Shown: piece by piece, positions 44,496-53,019 of the stretch | Layout: the number at the start of each line of letters is the position of its first letter | Numbering within the stretch: position 1 is the first letter of the stretch | DNA from: Dysgonomonas sp. UBA5412 | GTDB taxonomy: Bacteria; Bacteroidota; Bacteroidia; Bacteroidales; Dysgonomonadaceae | NCBI GenBank assembly: GCA_002409595.1 | Contig: DHNQ01000007.1 | Span: 1-64,000 of the forward strand | Direction: 5' to 3' | DNA: 64,000 nt | The notes under the pieces: model-generated | The model's input: only the letters and a program-made list of their open reading frames with translations | Databases searched by the model: none | Told to the model about the DNA's origin: nothing | Translations under genes and position numbers: made by a program

Positions 44496-45734
44496 ATGAT
44501 TCTTTATAATTTCGGCATATATCTGTATGCGTTTATAGTTCGCATTATATCTCCTTTTCATAAGAAGGCTCGTAAAATGATTGCGGGGCATAAGCAAACT
44601 TATAAGATATTGAAGCAGAAGGTTGATCCTAATGCTAAATATATTTGGTTTCATGCAGCTTCATTGGGGGAGTTTGAACAAGGTCGGCCTATTATAGAAG
44701 AAATCAAACGCAAACATCCTGAATATAAGATACTGCTTACTTTCTTTTCTCCTTCGGGATATGAAATACGAAAAGATTATCCTCTTGCCGATATTGTATG
44801 TTATCTGCCATTTGATAAAAAACGAAATGTAAAGAAATTCTTAAAACTGATTCAACCATCCATTGTCATATTTATTAAATATGAATTCTGGTATAATTTT
44901 GTAAATCAATTATATAATAGAAGTATACCTATTTATATGGTTTCTGCTATTTTCCGTCCATCCCAAGTCTTTTTTAAATGGTATGGAGGAGATATGAGGA
45001 AGTTGCTTAAGAAATATACTTCTATTTGTGTTCAGGACGATCGTTCAGCAGAACTTCTGAAAGGAATAGATGTCGATTCGGTTACAGTATGCGGCGATAC
45101 CCGTTTCGATCGGGTTATAGATATTAGCCGGCAGGCAAAATCTCTACCTATTGTAGAATCTTTTGCTAAAAAAGCAATGTCGGAAGGAGAGAAAATTTTT
45201 GTTGCGGGCAGCTCTTGGCCAAAAGATGAAGATCTGATAATTCCATTTTTTAATATCACGACAGATCTTAAAATGATCATTGCTCCTCACGAAATAAATG
45301 AAGCACATCTCAAATATATAGAAAGTAATCTGCAACGTCCGTATATCAGATATTCGAAAGCCATACCAGAAATGATGGCGGATTACGATTGTCTTATTAT
45401 AGATTGTATAGGAATTCTTTCTTCAGTATATAGATATGGACAGGTTGCATACGTAGGAGGTGGCTTTGGTGTAGGGATACACAATGTTTTAGAAGCTGCC
45501 GTATATAATGTTCCGGTCATATTTGGTCCTAATTTTAAGAAATTTAGGGAAGCCCAGCAGTTAATCGAACAAGGAGGTGGATATTCGGTTTCTAACCTTG
45601 AAGCTTTCAGAGGGTTGATGGACGAATTTTTGCAATATCAAGAAACACTGTCTGCTGCCGGCAAGCATGCCGGAGACTATGTTCTTTCAAATAGTGGAGT
45701 TGTGGATAGAGTAATGAATGTCCTAAAGCTTTGA
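44496..45734 (+). CDS. waaA: 3-deoxy-D-manno-octulosonic acid transferase
   Basis: WaaA (KdtA) adds Kdo to lipid A precursor from CMP-Kdo at the inner face of the cytoplasmic membrane. A 412-residue protein with an N-terminal membrane-associated helix (MILYNFGIYLYAFIVRIISP), the acceptor-domain block IWFHAASLGEFEQGRPIIE, and GSSWPKDEDLIIPF and GGGFGVGIHNVLEAAVYN in the nucleotide-binding Rossmann domain. It indicates a Gram-negative outer membrane with lipid A. It is packed behind gltX, an arrangement not tied to function. Confidence 0.95.
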   Translation: MILYNFGIYLYAFIVRIISPFHKKARKMIAGHKQTYKILKQKVDPNAKYIWFHAASLGEFEQGRPIIEEIKRKHPEYKILLTFFSPSGYEIRKDYPLADIVCYLPFDKKRNVKKFLKLIQPSIVIFIKYEFWYNFVNQLYNRSIPIYMVSAIFRPSQVFFKWYGGDMRKLLKKYTSICVQDDRSAELLKGIDVDSVTVCGDTRFDRVIDISRQAKSLPIVESFAKKAMSEGEKIFVAGSSWPKDEDLIIPFFNITTDLKMIIAPHEINEAHLKYIESNLQRPYIRYSKAIPEMMADYDCLIIDCIGILSSVYRYGQVAYVGGGFGVGIHNVLEAAVYNVPVIFGPNFKKFREAQQLIEQGGGYSVSNLEAFRGLMDEFLQYQETLSAAGKHAGDYVLSNSGVVDRVMNVLKL

Positions 45735-45781
45735 TCGCTCCCTTTTAGCATCTATTTTTCTTTTAATCAAAAATATTCTTG

Positions 45782-45789
45782 TAGATTTG
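45782..45789 (+). promoter_or_regulatory. -7 box (TAGATTTG) for the HD phosphodiesterase gene
   Basis: Exact TAnnTTTG match 19 bases upstream of the ATG at 45809. Confidence 0.5.
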
Positions 45790-45808
45790 TAATCTAAACC
45801 ATCGTGTT

Positions 45809-47902
45809 ATGGCACAATTAGATAAGATATTTAAAGGAAAAATTAAGATTCCTACCCCTGTATTTTTTATAGTTACCATTTTGGTCATCATGTATTTTTT
45901 GCCAAGAGAAGGTAAATACAAATACACGTACTCTGAAAATAGACCTTGGCAATATGGACTGCTGACAGCTCCATTCAATTTTCATATTCATAAATCATCT
46001 GATCAGATAAATCAGGAGAAGGATAGTATTCTCCGTTCTTATCAGCCTTATTACCTTGTGGATCAGGATGTGTCGAAGAAATCAGTAACACAGTTTACAC
46101 AAGATGCTGTAGCAAAGAGTGTACCATCCGATTATATTGCTTATGTTACTCGTAAATTGAATGAAGTATATAAGGCCGGAATTATTTCGGTAGATGACTA
46201 TGATAGAGTTCAGCAACTAGCAAAAAAGCAGATACAACTCCGGAGTGAGAATAATAATAATGTTGCTCTGACCCGTCACCTTGCTTCTTTTTATACACCT
46301 AAGCAAGCGTATGAAAAAATAATAAGTGATGCTCCTTCCCATGTCAATATAGCCCATCTTAAGGCAATAAATCTAAATGACTATCTCAATACAAATATAT
46401 TGTATGATGAAAGGACATCCTCCAATATGAAAGAAGAGCTTCTCAAACAAGTGGCACTATATGAAGGAGAGGTGCAATCGGGTGAGAAGATTATTGATAG
46501 GGGAGAGATTGTAGATGCCCGTACTAAGAATATACTCGATTCTTACAACAATGAAGTAGAAAGTAAGGTCGGTACAAAGGCAAAACCCGGGTGGCTTATC
46601 TTCGGAGAGCTGATTATGATTACATTGCTGATAATGACGTTGATGGTATATTTCAAGTTTTATCGGATAAATGAATATCGCAATAGACGAAATATGATTT
46701 TTGTCCTTATTATGGTTGGTATCTTTCCCATAATAACAGGATTGATGGCAGATACGAAGATGTTTAGTCTTATGTATCTTATTCCGTTTGCTATACCTAC
46801 CATTCTGATACGTACCTTTATTGATTCGCGAACGGCTATGACCACGCATATGATCACTGTTGTGATTTGTGCATTAATGCTTCCTTTGGCTCAGATGGCA
46901 CAATTTATTGTTATACAGGCAATGATCGGATATATGTGTATATTCAGCCTTCGAAATCTTTCAGAACGGTCGCAACTTGTCTACTGCTCATTATTTATCT
47001 TACTTACCTATATAGTCACTTATACCGCATGGGTATTATGTACCGAAGGTGATCCGGCATTGATAAAAGAAAATGGTCGGTTGTATATCTATTTTTGTAT
47101 CAACTTTGTTTTTGTATCTTTTGCCTATCTTTTGGTATATGTTTGCGAACGTGTTTTTGGTTTCATCTCAGAAGTGAGTATGATCGAACTTTCCAACACT
47201 AACCGCCCTCTTTTACAAGAACTGTCGGAAGTCGCTCCCGGTACATTTCAACACTCAATGCAGGTGTCTACGTTGGTTGTATCTGCCGCTCAACGCATTG
47301 GAGCCAATGCTGCTCTGGTTCGTACGGGGGCTTTGTACCATGATATTGGTAAGATGGTGAATCCTATATTCTTTACCGAAAATCAGATAGAAGGTGTAGA
47401 TCCTCATGCCGGACTGACAGAAAAAGAGAGTGCCCAAATTATTATAGGACATGTTACAGAAGGAGTTAGATTGGCTAAAAAATACAATCTTCCTCAACAA
47501 ATTATCGACTTTATTGAGACACATCATGGTAAAGGGAAGGCAAAGTTCTTCTATAATTCTTATGTCAATAGCCATCCGAATGAAGAGGTCGATATAAATG
47601 ACTTTACTTATCCCGGACCTAATCCTTTTACCCGCGAAACTGCTATATTGATGATGGCAGATACTGTAGAAGCGGCATCAAGAAGTCTGAAAGACAATAG
47701 TAAGGAGGCTATTGTAGACTTAGTTAATAAATTGATAGATGCGCAAGTTAATGATGGTTTGCTTAAAAGTGCACCTATTACCTTTAGAGATATAGAATTG
47801 GTGAAGGAAGTCTTTAGTGAGAAGCTGGTTAGTATGCGCCATATGAGAGTAGCCTACCCCGAGCTCAAAAAGAAAAAAGATGAAACGTTGATAGAAAAAT
47901 AA
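45809..47902 (+). CDS. 7TM-HD phosphodiesterase (PgpH-like)
   Basis: A 697-residue protein with one N-terminal membrane helix (about 15-33), an extracytoplasmic 7TMR-HDED region to about 265, seven further membrane helices, and a cytoplasmic HD domain. The metal-binding residues are in PGTFQHSMQVSTLV, ALYHDIGKMVNP, IIGHVTEGVRLAKKY and DFIETHHGKGKAKFF. In Listeria the homologue PgpH hydrolyses c-di-AMP to pApA, so a c-di-AMP phosphodiesterase is the best prediction. The HD metal ligands all appear intact. It is probably transcribed from its own promoter. Confidence 0.92.
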   Translation: MAQLDKIFKGKIKIPTPVFFIVTILVIMYFLPREGKYKYTYSENRPWQYGLLTAPFNFHIHKSSDQINQEKDSILRSYQPYYLVDQDVSKKSVTQFTQDAVAKSVPSDYIAYVTRKLNEVYKAGIISVDDYDRVQQLAKKQIQLRSENNNNVALTRHLASFYTPKQAYEKIISDAPSHVNIAHLKAINLNDYLNTNILYDERTSSNMKEELLKQVALYEGEVQSGEKIIDRGEIVDARTKNILDSYNNEVESKVGTKAKPGWLIFGELIMITLLIMTLMVYFKFYRINEYRNRRNMIFVLIMVGIFPIITGLMADTKMFSLMYLIPFAIPTILIRTFIDSRTAMTTHMITVVICALMLPLAQMAQFIVIQAMIGYMCIFSLRNLSERSQLVYCSLFILLTYIVTYTAWVLCTEGDPALIKENGRLYIYFCINFVFVSFAYLLVYVCERVFGFISEVSMIELSNTNRPLLQELSEVAPGTFQHSMQVSTLVVSAAQRIGANAALVRTGALYHDIGKMVNPIFFTENQIEGVDPHAGLTEKESAQIIIGHVTEGVRLAKKYNLPQQIIDFIETHHGKGKAKFFYNSYVNSHPNEEVDINDFTYPGPNPFTRETAILMMADTVEAASRSLKDNSKEAIVDLVNKLIDAQVNDGLLKSAPITFRDIELVKEVFSEKLVSMRHMRVAYPELKKKKDETLIEK

Positions 47903-47940
47903 ATTTTTATATACCATATAATAAAAACAAAGCTAGTAAG

Positions 47941-49128
47941 ATGAAGAAGTTATTCGTGCTATCTGCATTTGTCATAATGACAATGGGGATATATGCCCAA
48001 GAAGCAGTTAAAGGTTATCAATTTACAGTCGTAAAAGAAAATCCGATTACATCGGTTAAAAATCAAGGAAATAGTGGGACTTGTTGGTGCTTTTCAGGAT
48101 TAGGTTTTCTCGAATCGGAAGTTCTACGTTTAGGAAAAGGAGAACATGATCTTTCCGAAATGTATATTGTACGCCGTAACTATGCAGATAAAGCTGAAAA
48201 ATATGTAAGAGTAGGAGGTAACCTTAACTTTGCTCAAGGAGGTTCATTTGCCGATGTTATAGAAACTCTGAATGAATATGGAGTAGTACCTAACGACGCT
48301 TACACCGGACTTAACTATGGCGAAACCGGTCATAAACATGGCGAAGTAGAAGCAGGATTAGCCGGTTATGTAAAAGGAATTAATGAAAACAAAAATAAAA
48401 GAATCTCTCCTGTATGGACAAAGGGTTTGAACGGCATTCTGGATGCTTACTTCGGTGAAATCCCACAAAACTTTGAATATCAAGGAAAATCATATACTCC
48501 TCAATCTTTCCGTCAATCATTGGGCTTAGATGCAAACAACTATGTATCCATTACATCTTTTACCCATCATCCTTTTTATGCTCCATTTGCGTTAGAGGTT
48601 GCAGACAATTGGCGTTGGGCATTTTCATACAACCTACCGATTGATGAAATGATGCAGGTTTTTGATAATGCAATAAATAATGGATATACTGTGGCTTGGG
48701 CTTCAGATGTTAGCGAAGTTGGTTTTACCCGCAATGGATTGGCTGTCATCCCTGACGAGGATGCTCCTGAAAATGTAGGATCGGATCAGGCTCATTGGTT
48801 GGGGCTGTCTCAAAACGAAAGAAACACCCGATTGAGAGCAAAGATTGAAGAAGGTCCGGTAAAAGAAAAAGCAATCACTCAGGAAATGCGTCAGATTGCT
48901 TTTGACAATCAGGAAACAACAGACGACCATGGCATGCAGATTTATGGTATTGCAAAAGATCAGGCTGGTAATAAATACTACATCGTTAAAAATTCTTGGG
49001 GAGAAGCAGGTGCTTATAAAGGCATATGGTATGCTTCGGAAGCCTTTGTAAAATACAAAACTATTAGTATCGTAGTTAACAAGAATGCTCTACCTAAAGA
49101 CATTGCTAAAAAATTGGGATTGAAATAA
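47941..49128 (+). CDS. Exported C1-family cysteine peptidase (PepC/bleomycin-hydrolase-like)
   Basis: A 395-residue papain-superfamily protein with a signal peptide (MKKLFVLSAFVIMTMGIYAQ). The catalytic site is seen as Q42 and C48 in VKNQGNSGTCWCFSGLGF, His near 328 in DDHGMQIYGIAKDQAG, and Asn in YIVKNSWGE. The length and insertions match bleomycin hydrolase/aminopeptidase C rather than a plain papain. Unlike cytosolic PepC it is exported, which fits periplasmic or surface peptide degradation in Bacteroidota. A strong terminator lies 21 bases after the stop. Confidence 0.93.
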   Translation: MKKLFVLSAFVIMTMGIYAQEAVKGYQFTVVKENPITSVKNQGNSGTCWCFSGLGFLESEVLRLGKGEHDLSEMYIVRRNYADKAEKYVRVGGNLNFAQGGSFADVIETLNEYGVVPNDAYTGLNYGETGHKHGEVEAGLAGYVKGINENKNKRISPVWTKGLNGILDAYFGEIPQNFEYQGKSYTPQSFRQSLGLDANNYVSITSFTHHPFYAPFALEVADNWRWAFSYNLPIDEMMQVFDNAINNGYTVAWASDVSEVGFTRNGLAVIPDEDAPENVGSDQAHWLGLSQNERNTRLRAKIEEGPVKEKAITQEMRQIAFDNQETTDDHGMQIYGIAKDQAGNKYYIVKNSWGEAGAYKGIWYASEAFVKYKTISIVVNKNALPKDIAKKLGLK

Positions 49129-49148
49129 TCAATGTGTGATATAATATT

Positions 49149-49186
49149 GAGAGACACTAAGATGTATTAGTGTCTCTCTTTTTTTA
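49149..49186 (+). terminator. Terminator after the C1 peptidase gene
   Basis: A perfect 12-bp stem (GAGAGACACTAA and complement) with a 6-base loop, followed by a long T-run. Confidence 0.88.
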
Positions 49187-49218
49187 GTTTTAAAATCGAA
49201 AACACGATTTTGTTGAAC

Positions 49219-49226
49219 TATCTTTG
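49219..49226 (+). promoter_or_regulatory. -7 box (TATCTTTG) for the small ORF and thioredoxin
   Basis: Exact TAnnTTTG match just past the terminator. It overlaps the TTG at 49224, so translation cannot begin there; the leader runs into the ORF at 49296. Confidence 0.5.
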
Positions 49227-49295
49227 AGAAAGATGAAACATTTAATGAATACATCAGCTCTGAAACCCTTATTTATTACAGTCAAATTGTCGTTG

Positions 49296-49418
49296 ATGAA
49301 TAGAGGCATAGTATTTGCTCTCTTTTCACTAATTACTTTTTCGTCCTGCTGTGTTACCGGCTATTGCCAAATGGATGAATATCCTAAACAGGAAAAAGTT
49401 ATAGATAAAAGTAAATAG
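49296..49418 (+). CDS. Possible 40-residue lipoprotein-like peptide
   Basis: A short ORF that starts MNRGIVFALFSLITFSSCC and ends VIDKSK*, with an N-terminal hydrophobic stretch and a Cys-Cys that could be a lipobox. It is separated by 7 bases from the thioredoxin gene and may be a leader peptide for it. The frame is open upstream to an in-frame ATG at 49233, but the longer N-terminus has no signal-like features. I recognise no family, so this is tentative. Confidence 0.35.
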   Translation: MNRGIVFALFSLITFSSCCVTGYCQMDEYPKQEKVIDKSK

Positions 49419-49425
49419 AAAATAT

Positions 49426-49896
49426 ATGAAGCAACTCTTATTGCTGCTCTTTATAGCAGGACTTTCATTCGGTTCATGTAGTGGACAAACAAAAACAAAT
49501 TTGATAGAAAAGGAGAAAAACAAAATGAAAACAATACACTTAAATAAGATAGACTTTCTGAAAAAGGTAGCTAACTATGAGGCTAATCCCGGAGAATTTA
49601 AATATCTGGGCGATAAACCTGCCTTAATCGACTTTTATGCTGACTGGTGTGGTCCATGCAAAGCCATTGCACCCGTATTAGAAGATTTGGCAGCAGAGTA
49701 TGATGGCGAAATCTATATTTATAAAATAAATACAGAAGAAGAGCAAGAATTAGCAGCTTTGTTTGGCATAAGGAGTATTCCCAGCCTACTATTTGTTCCA
49801 ATGGGTGGAGAACAGCCTCAAATGGCTCAAGGCGCATTGCCTAAGCCTGCCTTAAAAGAAGCAATAGATAAAGTTTTATTGAAGAAAGAAAAATAA
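49426..49896 (+). CDS. Exported thioredoxin (lipoprotein type)
   Basis: A 156-residue thioredoxin with a signal peptide ending in LSFGSC, a likely lipobox (Cys about 19), then a linker and the thioredoxin fold. The active site is WCGPC in LIDFYADWCGPCKAIAPVLE, and the cis-Pro is in RSIPSLLFV. CGPC is the classical reducing type. Export suggests work in the periplasm, for instance in reducing disulfides or supplying reductant, although the electron source is not visible. The upstream 40-residue ORF may belong to its leader. Confidence 0.92.
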   Translation: MKQLLLLLFIAGLSFGSCSGQTKTNLIEKEKNKMKTIHLNKIDFLKKVANYEANPGEFKYLGDKPALIDFYADWCGPCKAIAPVLEDLAAEYDGEIYIYKINTEEEQELAALFGIRSIPSLLFVPMGGEQPQMAQGALPKPALKEAIDKVLLKKEK

Positions 49897-49917
49897 AAAA
49901 TTATACATAAAACAAAT

Positions 49918-49951
49918 GCATGCGATATAAATCATATTCGCATGCTTTTTT
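49918..49951 (+). terminator. Terminator after the thioredoxin gene
   Basis: An 8-bp stem (GCATGCGA and complement) extended by weaker pairs, with a T-run, between convergent genes. Confidence 0.75.
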
Positions 49952-49992
49952 ATTATTGAAATAGCTGAAATTAATCTTTTATTCTGTTCAGC

Positions 49993-50817
49993 TTAAAACT
50001 CTCTCAATCCCGAAACTTTATATCGGCTCAGAGCCTCCAATCTTATACCTTTTCCTATCTCTGCCCCCGTAGAAATCAAAGCCTCTTCTACAGCCTTAAA
50101 AGCAATTTCAGGTTTGTTATTATCCTGACTTAGGTGGCAAAGCCATATATTTTTCAGGTTCTCATTATATATACTGCCTATAAACTCGGCTGAAAGGCGA
50201 TTGCTTAAATGCCCCGTTCCATTACTGATACGTTCCTTCAAATAATAAGGATATCGTCCCGCCTGCAAAAGATACTCGTCATAATTGGCCTCTATTACCA
50301 GATGATTTGCCCTTGAGGCATGTTCACGTATTGTATCCGTAATCCGTCCTATATCTGTGATTAGAACGAAAGTTTGATCCTCAAACTCTATTCTGTAACC
50401 CACATTTTCTATACTATCGTGAGGTACATCGAAAGCCATGATGGAAAAATCTCCTATCACGAAAGGAGTTTCCTTTACAATAACTCTTTTGGACTGATAC
50501 AAGTTGGCTTGTACACCCCTGTTGCGTTGAATGCCAAGATGTACGGTTTCTGTGGCATAGATGGGTATATTATATTTGTCCCCGAAGCAACCCACTGTTT
50601 TTATGTGGTCGGCATGGTCATGAGTGACCAGTACAGCCTTTATCTTGTCAAACGATACACCATACTCTCTCAATGCCTTCTGTACATTTCGTATGCCAAC
50701 ACCTGCATCTATAAGAATTCCGCTCTCGTTAGAGCCTAAATAATAGCAGTTACCGCTGCTTCCACTGCCTAAACTGAAAAATTTGTATTTATGTTGTGTG
50801 AATAAGTCGTATTGCAT
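49993..50817 (-). CDS. MBL-fold metallohydrolase (YycJ-like)
   Basis: A metallo-beta-lactamase-fold protein of 274 residues from the ATG at 50817 (MQYDLFTQHKYKFFSLGSGS). The metal motif is VLVTHDHADHIKTVG, and the phrase FFSLGSGSSGNCYYLG at the N-terminus and WLCHLSQDNNKP near the C-terminus identify the YycJ/WalJ group, reported to act as an exonuclease in firmicutes. The role in Bacteroidota is not settled. The in-frame start at 50826 falls within a -7 box and is rejected. Confidence 0.9.
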   Translation of the reverse strand: MQYDLFTQHKYKFFSLGSGSSGNCYYLGSNESGILIDAGVGIRNVQKALREYGVSFDKIKAVLVTHDHADHIKTVGCFGDKYNIPIYATETVHLGIQRNRGVQANLYQSKRVIVKETPFVIGDFSIMAFDVPHDSIENVGYRIEFEDQTFVLITDIGRITDTIREHASRANHLVIEANYDEYLLQAGRYPYYLKERISNGTGHLSNRLSAEFIGSIYNENLKNIWLCHLSQDNNKPEIAFKAVEEALISTGAEIGKGIRLEALSRYKVSGLREF

Positions 50818-50823
50818 AATGCA

Positions 50824-50831
50824 CAAAGGTA
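50824..50831 (-). promoter_or_regulatory. -7 box (TACCTTTG) for the MBL-fold gene
   Basis: Exact TAnnTTTG match overlapping the first in-frame start codon, which supports the ATG at 50817. Confidence 0.5.
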
Positions 50832-50911
50832 AAGAGTCTGATGAATAAAAAAAGTGTCCAAAACGTTAAAGTTATGAACACTTGAGTTTGTATTTTGTTT
50901 CGGAAGATGAA

Positions 50912-51244
50912 TTATCCCTTCTTCAAAAAACATGTTTTTAGAACTATGCTCGATCCCTCTATCTTGCAGTCTACCTCAGTAGGCTCATCTGTCAGACGAA
51001 TACTTTTTACCTTTGTTCCTCTTTTTATTACCATAGAAGACCCTTTCACCTTCAGGTCTTTAATAACAGTCACTGCATCGCCATCCGTAAGCTCTGCTCC
51101 ATTGCTGTCTCTGGGTGTAGTATCTTCCGCTTCAGTAGCAGCTTCGCCTGTCCATTCGTGAAAACAATCGGGGCATACGTATGATGTGCCGTCGAAATAA
51201 GTGTTTTCCATTTTACATACCGGACAATTCGGAGTTCCTTCCAT
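50912..51244 (-). CDS. yjdM: PhnA/YjdM zinc-ribbon protein
   Basis: A 110-residue protein with a zinc ribbon at the N-terminus (CPVCKMENTYFDGTSYVCPDC in two CxxC pairs) and the C-terminal SH3-like domain block DSNGAELTDGDAVTVIKDLK and GSSMVIKRGTKVKSIRL. This is the full YjdM (formerly PhnA) layout. It is not a phosphonate lyase; its function is unknown. The divergent guaA gene has a separate -7 box. The MBL gene follows on the same strand. Confidence 0.92.
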   Translation of the reverse strand: MEGTPNCPVCKMENTYFDGTSYVCPDCFHEWTGEAATEAEDTTPRDSNGAELTDGDAVTVIKDLKVKGSSMVIKRGTKVKSIRLTDEPTEVDCKIEGSSIVLKTCFLKKG

Positions 51245-51274
51245 TTTCAGTTGTTTTATTTAGTGTTAAATACA

Positions 51275-51282
51275 CAAAGATA
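51275..51282 (-). promoter_or_regulatory. -7 box (TATCTTTG) for yjdM
   Basis: Exact TAnnTTTG match on the minus strand, 30 bases upstream of the yjdM ATG. Confidence 0.45.
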
Positions 51283-51378
51283 AGGTAAATACACGCTCTT
51301 TGCAAATCAAAGCCGATGCCGGCAGATTGTTCATATTAAATGCAAAGGATTCATAAACAAAATATAAAAAAAATGACG

Positions 51379-51386
51379 TACCTTTG
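51379..51386 (+). promoter_or_regulatory. -7 box (TACCTTTG) for guaA
   Basis: Exact TAnnTTTG match whose last base is the first base of the in-frame GTG at 51386, so the true guaA start is the ATG at 51425. Confidence 0.55.
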
Positions 51387-51424
51387 TGCGCATTAAAAGT
51401 AATAATCTTACTTATTATTGTAAT

Positions 51425-52945
51425 ATGCAAGAGAAAATCATTATCCTCGATTTCGGGTCGCAAACCACCCAGCTCATTGGTCGCAGAGTGAGAGAATTAA
51501 ATACCTACTGCGAAATAGTTCCTTACAACAAGTTTCCTTTCGGTGATGAATCGGTCAAAGGAGTTATCCTATCAGGAAGTCCTTTTTCTGTCAATGACGC
51601 TGATGCCTTCAAGCCCGATTTGACAGCGATAAGAGGTAAATATCCTGTATTAGGTATATGTTATGGTGCGCAATACCTTGCATATTCATCTGGTGGAAAA
51701 GTAGAAAAAAGTGATTCCCGTGAATATGGAAGAGCACTTCTTACAAAAGTTAAAGACGGAGAAGCTTTATTCGATGGTATTGCTGTCGGATCGCAGGTGT
51801 GGATGTCTCATGGAGATACAATAACAAGCCTGCCTCAAGCTTTTGAAATAATAGCCAGTACAGCCGATGTTGAAAAGGCTGCTTATAAGATAAATGGAGA
51901 GCCTACATGGGCAGTACAATTTCACCCAGAGGTATATCATACAACAGATGGAACCCGTTTGTTGAGCAATTTCCTGAATATTTGTAAAGTAAAAAGAGAT
52001 TGGTCGCCAGCTTCTTTTATTGAAACTACTGTTGCTGAACTAAAAGCCAAACTGGGCGATGACAAGGTTATACTTGCATTATCAGGAGGAGTGGATTCTT
52101 CTGTAACCGCAGTATTGCTGAATAGAGCAATAGGTAAGAATCTTACATGTGTGTTTGTAGATCATGGATTGCTTCGTAAGAATGAATTTGAAACCGTTTT
52201 GACCGATTATGAACACTTGGGGCTTAATGTTATCGGAGTGAATGCAAAAGAGCGTTTCTATAAGGAATTAGCAGGAGTTTCAGACCCTGAAACAAAACGT
52301 AAGATAATAGGCAAAGGCTTTATCAATGTTTTTGATGAAGAAGCTCATAAGCTGACCGATATAAAATGGCTTGGACAGGGTACGATCTATCCTGACATTA
52401 TCGAATCTCTTTCCATTACCGGACATGTTATCAAATCTCATCACAATGTGGGAGGATTGCCGGAAAAGATGAATCTTAAGCTGGTAGAACCTTTACGTCT
52501 CTTGTTTAAGGATGAGGTTAGGCGTGTGGGTTTGGAGCTTGGCATGAAAGAATCATTGATTAAACGTCATCCATTTCCGGGTCCGGGTCTAGGTATTCGT
52601 ATCCTTGGAGATATTACGCCGGAGAAAGTGGAAATATTGCAGAATGCTGACGATATATTCACACGTATGCTTAAAGAAAATGCCCTTTACGATAAAGTAT
52701 GGCAAACCGGAGCAATTTTGTTGCCTATCCGCTCGGTAGGAGTGATGGGAGACGAACGTACGTATGAGAATACGGTTGCTTTGCGTGCTGTGACTTCCGT
52801 AGATGGTATGACTGCCGATTGGGCGCATTTACCTTACGAATTTTTGGCAAAGGTATCTAATGAAATTATCAATAAAGTAAAAGGTGTGAACCGCGTAGTT
52901 TATGATATTTCTTCTAAACCGCCGGCAACGATAGAGTGGGAGTAA
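51425..52945 (+). CDS. guaA: GMP synthase (glutamine-hydrolysing)
   Basis: Converts XMP to GMP with glutamine and ATP. 506 residues from MQEKIIILDFGSQTTQLIG. The class I amidotransferase domain is at 1-190 (nucleophile in VLGICYGAQYLA, His-Glu in VQFHPEVYHT). The PP-loop ATP pyrophosphatase is at about 200-380 (ALSGGVDSSVTA), with the C-terminal dimerisation domain HPFPGPGLGIRILGD and the end DISSKPPATIEWE. The catalytic Cys and triad appear intact. A strong two-way terminator lies after the stop. Confidence 0.97.
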   Translation: MQEKIIILDFGSQTTQLIGRRVRELNTYCEIVPYNKFPFGDESVKGVILSGSPFSVNDADAFKPDLTAIRGKYPVLGICYGAQYLAYSSGGKVEKSDSREYGRALLTKVKDGEALFDGIAVGSQVWMSHGDTITSLPQAFEIIASTADVEKAAYKINGEPTWAVQFHPEVYHTTDGTRLLSNFLNICKVKRDWSPASFIETTVAELKAKLGDDKVILALSGGVDSSVTAVLLNRAIGKNLTCVFVDHGLLRKNEFETVLTDYEHLGLNVIGVNAKERFYKELAGVSDPETKRKIIGKGFINVFDEEAHKLTDIKWLGQGTIYPDIIESLSITGHVIKSHHNVGGLPEKMNLKLVEPLRLLFKDEVRRVGLELGMKESLIKRHPFPGPGLGIRILGDITPEKVEILQNADDIFTRMLKENALYDKVWQTGAILLPIRSVGVMGDERTYENTVALRAVTSVDGMTADWAHLPYEFLAKVSNEIINKVKGVNRVVYDISSKPPATIEWE

Positions 52946-52964
52946 TCTCTTTCTTGATATATAA

Positions 52965-53002
52965 CAGAAAAAGCTGCTTAATCAAATAAGCAGCTTTTTC
53001 TG
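52965..53002. terminator. Bidirectional terminator between guaA and the PurF-like gene
   Basis: A perfect 16-bp stem (CAGAAAAAGCTGCTTA and complement) with a 6-base loop. A/T runs inside the arms allow termination in both directions. Confidence 0.88.
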
Positions 53003-53019
53003 TTTTTATATAAATAGTT

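Noticed and set aside
49224..49295. Longer N-terminus of the small ORF before thioredoxin
   Set aside because: The TTG at 49224 lies inside the -7 box; the residues do not form a signal peptide.
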